A stretch of 64,000 nt of DNA, taken from NCBI RefSeq assembly GCF_029227915.1, contig NC_079886.1, forward strand, positions 15,910,501 to 15,974,500, given 5' to 3'. The notes beneath the pieces were generated by a model. It saw only the letters and a program-made list of their open reading frames with translations, was not told the origin of the DNA and did not search any database. The stretch is from Hydractinia symbiolongicarpus (lineage: Eukaryota; Cnidaria; Hydrozoa; Anthoathecata; Hydractiniidae). The stretch's first letter is position 1. Every line of letters begins with the position of its first letter. Positions 33,380 through 44,400 of this stretch are shown here, piece by piece. Position numbers and translations under genes: made by a program.

Positions 33380-36300
33380 AATTCTGTAGTTCCACAAAAA
33401 TTTCTTTGGTTATGACAATATTTTGTAAGTTTTTATGACAGTACAAGCACGTTCCGATACAACTCTTTTTATTTTTGATGTTCGTTCGTGTACCAACCCC
33501 TGGGTATTACAGATTTAATTTGTTTCGAAATATATTACGGGATATATAAGGCTTCTACTCTTTTGTTATGCAAATTAGCAAATGTTGAAGAACACAATAG
33601 AGACAAAAGAAATAGAGCTGGGCGATTTATTAAATTAAATCGAAGACAAAAGATTTAAAAATATTAAACATGCAGGTAATAGACAAACAAAAATAAATAT
33701 TATAACATAATAAAAGAAGAAATACGTTAAAACCATCAAGTTGAAATATAATAAATAAAAATTGACCAAACAAGGTGTTCCGGATGAAATAAATAAGGTT
33801 TTTAGTATGCCGGTTTACGAATGATCAAACGAGTCAAAAAACATAATAACAATATAGTATTCTTTTTATTTTTTGATGATGTATGTGCAAATTAAATAGA
33901 GTACTTTCACTTCAATAGAAAATGTTTCAAGGTCATTATCACCTTGGTAGAAAGTGTCATGAAAAACATAATGAAACACATGCGCGAAATTCGAGTATTC
34001 TACCATTACTCTATGTAGTGTCAACTTTACTATTATTCGCTTCAAGAACAAAAAATCAGTTGTTGAACAATAAGGCCATGAGATAGGATCCCTCCTTTAA
34101 TTATATAATAATTAGATATGATTTAAGTTAATAAGTTACTCTCAACTGTTTTTTAAATCCATTTATGCAACATGAGGCATATCCACTTTTCAAAAGGTTA
34201 CCGTCTCTATCGTTTTTAAGTTGTGAGGACACACGTTTTTTTTTTAAGAGTCGTCATAATTTCTAATAACTGCAGTTTCTCACCCGTGACTATTAAAATG
34301 GCGGTGAACACGTTTTGTCGTAATTTTAGTTCTTAAATGAGGAATAACAATATGATAAACATTTACTAGGTTGAAAAGTTTCTTATATATTTATATGGGT
34401 TAGTACAAGGTGTCTTATAAATGTATAAGTTTGGAACCGATTTTGGCTTACGTTTTAAATGTGTTTGTACGTTCGCCATTACCTACTTGGGTTTTGATAT
34501 AGAAAATATTGAAAGTTTAACTTTGTTCTTAACACAAAGCTTTTAATGTTTAAGTGTAGATAAGTAATCTTAAATCAATAAAAATAGAAAGACTAAAAAG
34601 TCAACGGTGTTGTTTTGGAATATAGCCACTTTTCAAATCCATAATTTAGAAGGTAAAAGAACTGAACAGTTTTTCTATAGAATGTGACACAACCTTTGTC
34701 GTTCTTTCTCGGTTTCAACAAATCTAACAAACGTGAATTGACAATGTTAATAGGAGAACCAGATAAATGTATTGGTAATTGGTATCGACCTCATGTAAGA
34801 TAGAATAAATAATAAAACGTTGTGATCAACAAGAAACATAGCAGAATTTTGTCATTTTAATTTTTGAAAAAACATTTAAAAAAACATCAAAGACAGGGCT
34901 CGTGCCGTCGCGAGCACTATATCAACACAACGATTTCATAATAAAAGATCAGACAAATTTTTAATACAAATATTTATAACTAACATTTTAAAGAATTATT
35001 ACACACACACAAATAGAGCAAAAATATCAAATACGCTGATGAAAGATACTGCAAGACTTTCTTTCGCTCTCCTGCGTAAAATTTATGTTACTTTATGTTA
35101 GTATGAATTGCTTTACAATGAAATCAGCGGCGAAGGAGAAAATGGCGGTATAAGAAATTTACAACATTAGCGGGCATGTTCGTATGAATTTATTAGTACA
35201 CAACTTTTAAGTAAATACAAAATATACACATATTATAAAGAAAATAAAGGTATGGAAGAAAAATAAAAGAATTATATAGGGAATGCAACACGTGTTCTGA
35301 GCATGTCGAAATTATGTAGGAACTATAATATACTTGAAGTGGGCGGATTATAAGGTTTACTTGTTGCCATGGAAAATATATTTATTTTGTTTTCTTCATA
35401 CGCAGACACACGTGTTTTTGTGCCAATGTAAAAGTATATTCGACAAGTCATGCACGTGTGGGGCTTTTTCTAAGATGCGATAACAAAGATTTAGCCAAAG
35501 GCTGATATTTGAAATTTTAACGAGCATTCACTGCAATATGGGGGTTGTTCAAAAAGAACTTCCCGATAAAGTTGAATTTTTTCTCACTAGTTTTTTATTG
35601 GGAGGGGTGCCAATAAAAAATCTAATTTAAAATTTATTTTAGCCTGTACTTAAACTCGTATAAAAAGAAAAAAGACCCCCTTTCCTCTTTCCTAAGCACC
35701 AAGACTAGTCAGTCGCTTCCTAAATTGGGTCCATACCAACTAAGACAGGCGTTTCACTTTTTTTTTGACCAGGAGCTCAACCATCATATACATTTACCGC
35801 ATCACCATTTTCTGCATCCGTGCCAGACTCCTGGGTTGAGGTAACAAAATTTACTTGGACTGTTACTATGAGTGAATATTAAGATATAGATACTACATTG
35901 CAATTTAAAATTCTTTTTACCATTACGTGGCATATTTGAATCAAATAATAAACCTCTTACGTTCGTGGTGGGTTTGAGCCGGCAACATCGCACGACAGTG
36001 ACAACTGTTGGTGGGAATTTTTCTGATCTCTACTAAATTACAATCTGTACTTTGACTATCATAGCCGTAGTTCTTCATTATCAACACGAGATTGTGTGTT
36101 TATATAAATTAAACAACAGACACAAAATAATCATGATATTGTTTTAGGAGAAGAAGGCGGGAGGATGTGTTGGATGAAAAATGCCGCGCAAATATGGTAT
36201 ATATGAATAACGTCTCCCTGCCAATTTTTTTGTGAGAATTCGAAAAAATTTGACGTGACAGATTAGTGGGAAAAAAATTCTAGTTTTGCGTTAATAAAAG

Positions 36301-36640
36301 CTTTTAAGAAACAAGCAGTCTTTCTTTTCAAACTTGTGTAATGGCCAAGCTATAACTCAATGACAAAGTCGGTCAAAATATATTTGAGACAGCTAATTTA
36401 TCGACATCTGTTCCATTATCAATGTATCGAGTGGACTTAGGATCTTAGGTTATTAGGTGGAATCCAAACTCTTAGAATGTCCTAATTTTTGCTGACCATT
36501 TTCCCTGAATTTGGGGCGTTCGTTTGTCTGTTAACCCCCTCATATGCATTCACGTAGTTTTGTTTCACTGCTTCTACTTAGTTATTGTGTCCAATACTAA
36601 CATTTCGTTTTTAACAGGATATCCATTAATCAGGATGTAC
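33380..36640. other. upstream of the FAM181-like gene, no other gene
   Basis: AT-rich. TATATA-containing sequence at about 33540-33550 could serve the FAM181-like gene on the minus strand (about 165 bases before its ATG), but the motif is weak. Short frames (33866-34051, 35802-35993) have no support. Copies of an ATGGCGGT-containing short repeat occur near 34300 and 35145, and elsewhere in the window near 5458 and 43380. Confidence 0.45.
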
Positions 36641-37220
36641 TGTAAATGCTTAATTCAGTGCCCACTCTCAAATAAGCGCCCCTATCAAATAAGCGCTCGT
36701 CCATTTTTGCAATTTATTTTATAAGCAACCTCTTTCGAATTAGCGCCCAGGGGCTTATTTGAATGTATTACGAGAGTTAAAATGGGTGCTAATGCTTTAA
36801 AAATTAGAAAAACAACCTTTTACTCAACAACAGCATACTTCTTACGCTTATCGTTATATCAAAGGAAGTTTTTATTTTCGAACGGACGCATTTGGGATTA
36901 TTTTATAAACGTGGAGGAATTTCATTTAATTATTTACGCTTCTACATGTTATTTATAATTGTTGCATATTATCAGATATCCAATCTTCTAGAATAAGCTC
37001 GCTTGTTTATGACATGATAATATTTATATTATTAAATCAAATCTTCTGTATTTATATTTATTGACCATAATAGCTTTTTTTTTTACAAAAAACTTTTGCA
37101 TAGCACGAAAAAAAGATTTTTGTAACCGCCCTTTTGATTTATCGCCCGTCTAGAAAAAGTGTCCACCCTGAAAATCAAAATTTTAAATAAACACCTGGGG
37201 CGCTTAATGAAGCATTTACG
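36641..37220. mobile_element. pogo-like MITE (AAGCGCCC family)
   Basis: The left end TGTAAATGCTTAATTCAG and the right end read inward, CGTAAATGCTTCATTAAG, form terminal inverted repeats. Subterminal AATAAGCGCCC motifs repeat at both ends, as in other pogo-type MITEs. About 580 bp, no transposase. A related fragment with AATAAGCGCC lies near 56660-56700 in the N3 intron. Confidence 0.65.
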
Positions 37221-39266
37221 GATATGTATATCTTTGGAAAATTTGGACCTCGTATAGTCATTAATCAAAAAGGGCAAATACAATGCATTTGAAATGTTTG
37301 ACTGAGTACCAAAGAGATTTAGGTAAGACCGTTTTTATTTTTCAGTGTACTTTGCCTCGATGTCAGTTGACCTTAGTGCTGCTATCTAACCGAGTATATC
37401 GCAGCATAGAAATACAAGGACCTCTATAAGTCAAGTAAAAACGGTGCAAGAGACATGATAACATAGCATCGACTAGAAAAGCAGATTTAAAAATTTAGTA
37501 TAAACTTGAGTTTATCTGCTTTTCCCTTTGAGACGATTGCTGATTCCATCGGCATGAAAGTTTCTAAGCTACCTGATTCTCGCTTCATTTTAAACAACAC
37601 GATTTTCTCGCAATAAAAAAGCATGTTTCAAAAATCTCTTTCTTTTTTTGAAAAGTATTTTTTCATCTTTTAAAAAGTGTTTGGTTGTTTAGAAAACGTT
37701 GCGTTGTTTGAGTTCTAGAACTTTTTGTTTTTTTCTTTCAAATCATTTAAATAAAGGTGTTAAGTGTTTTTTCTTCTTCATTTATTTCAGAAAGTAAATA
37801 TAAATTCTTAATGTTTTACATTATTTTAGCGGTATGTTTTTTCCCTCTTTGTATAAGCCTGGCCAACTTTCTTTTTATCAAACCTTATTTATCTTGCCAT
37901 TATTTGAGCGTTTTTAAAAATATACAAAAACAGAAAGTAAAGGTCAAGTATTATAACCACAGCAACAGTTGAGAAGGACTATACCAAAAGTATATTTGTT
38001 TTTAATCGCTTTTTGAACAACTTTTCATCACCGAAGTAAAAAGTGCTGAGATCGAGAACATAACGGGTTACATTAGTTTGGCTAGCGTAACGTAGATAAC
38101 TTCGGGAGGAATGGTATTTACATATTTATTGCGCAGTAACTCTTAAATACAAAAATATTTTGTTTACCTGAGTAATTCGAAAACCATGAAATTCTACATT
38201 GAACAGCCTTTATAAAAAAACGTAATTCACCAAAAAGATGACAAGAACTTAAAGTACGAAGATATGACATATATTTTGGTTGCGTTTGAACACTTTTATC
38301 TTGCTTGGAAAGTTGAAATGCGTTACAAAACTCTTAGCTTTATAAGCTTTAGTATTGAGCGTTCCTAACATCTTGAAGGGCTAAAGTAGCTAGCTACTAC
38401 TTTGTTTAAAAACCACCTGTGTGATATTGACTAACTTGATTGGTACAAATACGCTTGGTCAGAGCTAAGTTTTGCATAAATTATGGTAGAAAAAAGACAA
38501 TGAGAACAAATATTGAGCCAGAAAGCTAAAAAATAACATGAAGAAAAGAAACAAAACAAAAAACAGAAACAAATAAGAAAAAGAAAAGCTAAGCAGGTCC
38601 AAAAGTAGTTTTAGTCCACTGGTTGAAGTTGACATTACCAATAATGTGTCTATAAATAAATCTCAACAAATACTTTCAGCGGAAACGTAATACAAATGCT
38701 AAAGAAAAATAACGCAGTTAAACAACTTTTTAAATCGTCATTTTTGTGTTTAAAACGTGTAGGTAGTTAGCACTTCTGATGTCGGCTCATTAAAACATTT
38801 CTACCGTGTTAATGGCGTCTAAATAATTCAAATACAAAACATCTGCTTTGATAATATCATGAAGGTGCTCTAAAAAGAAGCCTTACATTTTTTTATAAAC
38901 GTTGATACATTTACTGCTTCTAGATTGCCAGTTATTTCGTTGACATTTTAAAATTCTGACTTTTAATAATGTGATTCCATGACTAATAATCATCTGCTTC
39001 AAAAATAATTCATAGTACACCAACTACTCGCGCGTTACTGTTAAATTTTTGTTAATTTTTTTTTTAAAAAAAATGACAGTTAAAAAGTGTAATTGAGTGG
39101 AAATTGCCGATGATTGATTGACAATATTTATCACCCACGAACGCCGTTCAATTTGCGATCTAAAATTTGTAATGAACTAGAAAAACAGCTATTATGGACA
39201 TATAATCAGAATATTGACTTTTTACTCCATAAAGTCCGCAAGACTCCAACTCCCCCTCCAGTCCAC
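37221..39266. other. no supported gene
   Basis: AT-rich. The frame at 37757-37972 is hydrophobic but lacks other support. A CTAG-rich stretch lies at 38385-38400. Confidence 0.5.
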
Positions 39267-39288
39267 ATAGATAGATAGATAGATAGAT
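39267..39288. repeat. (GATA)n microsatellite
   Basis: Five to six tandem copies of ATAG/GATA directly bordering the GC-richer repeat that follows. Such tetranucleotide runs often mark element ends. Confidence 0.8.
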
Positions 39289-39605
39289 GTGCATATTTTA
39301 CATGGCTAGCCTCACAAATATCGAGGGATATACCCTGTCTATTACTTCCAGGAGGGGCCATGGCGTAGATGGAGAGTCCTAGAGTATTTAATGCTCATTT
39401 TGAGCTACGCAGGCCCAATTAGAGCCCGCGCTCTACTAGAGAACTCCCGGCAACATGCAACGGCCCACACAGTGTGCCATCTTCCCAATTCCCCTCACAT
39501 GGCTTGGGTTAACCCGGGGCTATGGTAACATTCACTCGCCCATGTTGAATCGCCGTCAAGAGGAATCGAACATTGAATTTCGTGCCACGAACCATGTAGT
39601 TTTTG
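39289..39605. repeat. unclassified GC-richer interspersed repeat
   Basis: About 320 bases with near 50% GC by eye against the AT-rich surroundings, starting at the GATA run. It contains short palindromes (GGCCATGG, GGGTTAACCCGGGG). No protein match; no terminal repeats recognised. It is probably a mobile-element copy, but could also be another GC-rich functional sequence. Confidence 0.4.
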
Positions 39606-41331
39606 ACAACATTGTAAGAAGTTTTAATTACATCTTGAACCAGACAAATGTTTGTAAACAAAAATAGCATTTTAAATTAATCTCTGCGTAAATATTAGCT
39701 ACTTCATCACATAACAAAGAAAATTTATCAAACACTTCAAATACAATCTGTCGCACAAAATATAAAGACCATCAACAAACTTTAAATATTAAAATTTTTA
39801 AGTGACATTTTATTTGATTCTTCTCTTTGAATTCTTATGTTTAACTTTGAAGAGTGGCTAAGATTCGGCAAAAAAGTCAGCAATAAATAAAGGTCAGCAA
39901 AAAATGTCACTTTTTGTTGGTTAAATTTTTGAATTCACTTACTTTTTGCTGACTAATTTCCAGATCAAAAAGGATCACAAAAGTTTGAATTTCCAATGTG
40001 TTTGTTTCAATAAAAAACAAAAATAAATGAGTAATAAAAACTATATAAATTAGTCAAATTCAATGATTATTTTTTTCTATTTGTCTCATTTGAATATTCT
40101 CTCTGCTTTGATCCTCAACTTCTTCTTGCTCTCTTTTTCCTTTGCTACGCTCATTTGCTCTTTTTCAATCGTTGCTTATTCTTCTCCGTCTCTTAGTTTG
40201 ACCTTGATCTCATTTTCATCATCACTCTCCTCGTCGCCGCTTTATTTTCACTGTATATTAATACATGTAGTAAAAAACTCTTTCCTTTGATCAAAACTAT
40301 TAATCACTTAACAAAAACAAAATAAAAAAAATAAGAATTAGCTCTACTCACGCTATTTTTATAGTATCAGACCTCTACATAATTGTAAAAAACCATTAAA
40401 GTTGCTATACAAAATGTTACAAAAAATAAGCTCCAATTCATAGTGGGTACTATACCGCACACATCTTTATATTAATCCTATTCAGGCCAGGGATTTCCTA
40501 ACATATTATGACCTGGATGCAGGGTGGGAAAACTAATCTGCCCCTCCCCCCCCAACATCCTCGGTCTTTTAAAAGATTTACCAAATTGAATCAGATTTTG
40601 AACGCTCACAGTACGTCATTTTTTCGCACAGAGAGAGTATTTTGGACTAATCGAGTCAACCCTATGACACTAAGAACAAAGTAACCATCTTGGATGTTTT
40701 GACGGCTAACGAATAGTATTAACATCAAGCGCAAACTCAGAAACGTTAAACTTCACCGAAACCGAGCCCTCTTTTCCCGCCCGAAAAGTTAGTTTTGAGA
40801 TTAAGGACATCCTAAAAAATTTTTTTTTGTCTCTTATATAATTGCGTTGTACCATTTTTCATTTGTACCAAAAATGTAGTTACTCTCGCGATTTGCAATT
40901 TTTATAAATTCAAAAGTGATTTTTCTTTGTTATCACATAGCACAATAATCACGTGGTTTCTGTTTACAATGCAAAATTATACGTCCTTTAAGTCACTTGA
41001 AGAAGCGGCAAAAACAAATGGCTGAAAGACCTTCGTTGAGATTAACTCTTTTTGTTGTACCGAAGTTCAAATTTTTTGTTTCGGGCCTTCACAGTTATGC
41101 TTCTTGCACAATGAATAAACAGAATGATTTTCACAAACTAAAGTTATTCACAAGCACGGCCCACTGGTGCGCATTAGCATTCGTACTCAACCAAGCAAAT
41201 AATTTTCTGCCAGTACACCATCAAACAAAAAAAAACACTATCCTTTGCTGCATTCTTCGAGTAACTTTTTATATTTAATAAAAAAGAGGTATCGTGATCA
41301 CAAATTTTTGATGTAGTATTTAGAACTTTTT
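39606..41331. other. upstream of gene N2, no other gene
   Basis: AT-rich with a pyrimidine-rich stretch (40063-40290). One dispersed repeat copy begins near 40581 (CAAATTGAATCAGATTTTG after a C-run). Frames at 40063-40290 and 40997-41278 have no domain. Confidence 0.5.
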
Positions 41332-41338
41332 TATATAA
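41332..41338 (+). promoter_or_regulatory. putative TATA box of gene N2
   Basis: TATATAA lies 74 bases upstream of the N2 ATG at 41406, similar to the 81-base spacing at Kv-B. Motif and spacing only. Confidence 0.5.
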
Positions 41339-41405
41339 ACATTTTTACTGGAGATGATCTAACAAGAGAAATTTGATAGTAGTCGCTGCATTTTTTATTC
41401 GAACA

Positions 41406-44400
41406 ATGTTAGTCAAAAGGCGATTTATCATATTGTTATTTTTTACCGCATTACTTGCGAGCCCATTACTAATATCTGGAAAAAAGGCTTTTACTGCGCA
41501 AGTTGTCGAAGATATAGTCCAAAATGAGATTGCTAAGAAGATGCCAGCAGCAGCTACGGGAGAAGGGGGAGGTGGAAAACACCAAAAGAAGAAGTCATTA
41601 ACAGGCAAGGAACCCTATATGCATGGTAGTTAATATTTGATAAATTTTTGCATGAATTATTACATCGCATGATAAAGGAAAGGTGTCGGAGAAGACAGAA
41701 GAGTGGATAAGCTTATTCTTTCGATTTTTCTTTATAACTTCTTGTTTGAAAACATATCAATATGACACTCCATTTAACCAAATATATCATCGTGTTAACG
41801 TGCAAATGAACAAAACATTTTGAGTAATTAGGCAGAGGATCGAAACAAAACAAGAAAAATGCAATAAGCGCACACTTAAAAACAATCTGTGCTTAAAATA
41901 TATATATTAGTTTGCAAAAATTACTTTTCCTTATTCCCTGTTTTTATTAGTATTAACCCTAATTGTCCCAAACAATAACAATATCAGATGCGACCAACTC
42001 AACCAGTACGTTACTAAATAAAGGAACTTTGCATTCACTTCGACAGCACGTAAATGTAACTGCACAACACAATTGTTATTATGTTTCACTGTTGCTTTCT
42101 ATAATCTTTCTATAAAATGTCTAATGAATTTAAACTTATATTTTTGTGTTTTCAGGTGTTCATTTAAAGGAAGCAACAGATGCGATTAATAAACTGGTAG
42201 ACGAAAGCATAGGTAAGGCCATCACGTAATAAAAGGATGAAAAAAAGTATACACCAGCGATGGTCGACACAAATGAGAGCTATAGGTTAATTCATTTTTA
42301 CCCTGTTAAATGTAAACCCTTTTCTCTGGCCCTTTTTATGCTTTTACATCGAGGCGAATTTTTAAAAAGATAAAAGGGACCTTTCCGTGGACAATTTTGT
42401 TTTAATTATAGCATTATGGTTAGAAAATTTTTAACTGTTATTAAATGTAACATCATCGTAAATTGTTTCTTTAATAATTTCATAGTTGATCGAGTTCAAG
42501 AAGCAGAGAAGGAAGTATCTCAAATGCTTTTGAAAAGCATTGAGCATCATATACAAGATGCAGGAAAAGTGCTGCTCAAGCAGGATGAAAGTAAGACATT
42601 TCAACTCTCTTCGTACTTCCGCTTCCCCATTGCTTTGTTTTCGTCGGCGAAAAAAATAATTACGGAATTAGTTTTTGACAAATTTGACAAAAATTAGAGA
42701 TTTGTGGGATTCATTTTGCGAATTGGGAAAAATGTTGACGATTAAACATAATAGCTCTCAAGAAATTGTTTTATTCTTAACTATAAGACTTTATTTCCAA
42801 ATTCTGATAATGCAGTCCAACCTGGTTATAGCGGACACCTACGGTTCTTGAAAAAAGTGTCCGGTATATGGAGATTTAATTTTTTTGGAAACAGCAGAGG
42901 TTATAGAATGATTTAAAAAAGCTGTTGATAAACTTGATCGCTGCATTGATGTGTAGGAAAATATGTCACATAAATACAAGTAATTTAATACTTGTATTTT
43001 AATATAGATATATTAATATATCTGCGAAAAAACGATGTGTCCGCTATAGAGGTGATTTTAAAAGGAAATGTTCACACGGCTCCGAAAATTCTTGTCCGCT
43101 GTAACAAGTGTTCGCTATAAAGTGTCCCCTATGTAAAGGTTTTCTTTGGGGCTTTGACCATGTTTTAGCCGAATCCTAGAAAAAATATCCCCTATAACAA
43201 GATGTCTGCTATAAAGCATGTCCGCTATCACCAGGCTGGACTGTATTATCCTATTAGATATGATAGAGCTAGGCTAAAAAATGCAATTAGACTTAGAAAT
43301 GGAATTTCTGAAGCGTTCTGAAATTTTAACAACAATATACTAATTAAAGGAATGTTGACTTGCACGAAAATAGAGATAATGGCGGTGAAAAGGTTTTATG
43401 AGCACTGACGGCAAACACAAGATTTTGAACATTTGAAAAATTACTGAAAATAACGGGAAAGTTTCTTGACTTGTTAAGCATCCATAATATTAAAACATAA
43501 AAATGTACCTTGCTTTCAAAAGCAAACTTTCTGATAACTTTAAACTAGCTAGCTAACTACAATCTTCTAAATTTTGGATAGTAACATATAATATTACTGC
43601 ACACAAGCTAGCCAAGGCTTTAAAATCTCTTCAGAGGCATAAATTTTCTTAGTTAGTAATACAACAAAGCAGTTCAATAACCGCTTATGACCTTAAGAAA
43701 TTCTCATAACGCATTCTGGCTGTGCAAGAAGTTTCTTTATTACTAAAGAACTATAAAAATTGCCATCTTAAAAGTTAACCTACCTATTCAAAACATTTGT
43801 TCAATTTTAACAAATCTTTTGGCAAAATCTTTTTCTTCAATAGATACTTGTCGTGATAAACTAGAAAGCTGTGATAAATTATCTGAAGCAGGGGTGTGTG
43901 AAACCTCAAAAGACGCCATGGTCATAAACTGTCCAAGTAGTTGCAACTTTTGTGGTAAGTACCGTGGTGTTGCACATTCTAAAGCAACTGTACCCTATTT
44001 ATATACTGCAAGATAACTGTACCCTATTTATATACTGCAAGTTAAATAAATAGATAAATATATGACAAAGTGGTTTGGAAATATTTTTAGGCATGCTTGA
44101 AGAACTAAAGACTCAAGCAAAGGTCGACAAAATTAAAGAAGAAAGTAAACCAAAACCAATTAGAAAGAAAAAAAGGAAAAGTAAAAAATTAAGAAAGCAC
44201 AAACGAAAACATCGTACATCTGTAAAGAATTCAAATCTGGCTCCAGAGGAAGTTCGTTTAATACATGAAAATATGTTAAGTCAAGCCATAGACCATGCTA
44301 ATTTACCCATGGCTGTAACAAATACACCAGTGGCTACTGATTATGAAAGTTCGGCTACAGAACATCAAAATAGCGAAGCTAGAGAATACGAGGAAGACGA

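Noticed and set aside
40063-40290. Ser/Leu/Phe-rich frame of 75 codons
   Set aside because: Produced by a pyrimidine-rich stretch; no signal-anchor logic, no splice partners.
43844-43954. ShKT domain as a toxin acting on the nearby Kv channels
   Set aside because: The Lys-Tyr pair used by channel-blocking ShK peptides is absent, and the domain lies within a large CRD protein. Closeness to Kv genes does not imply interaction.
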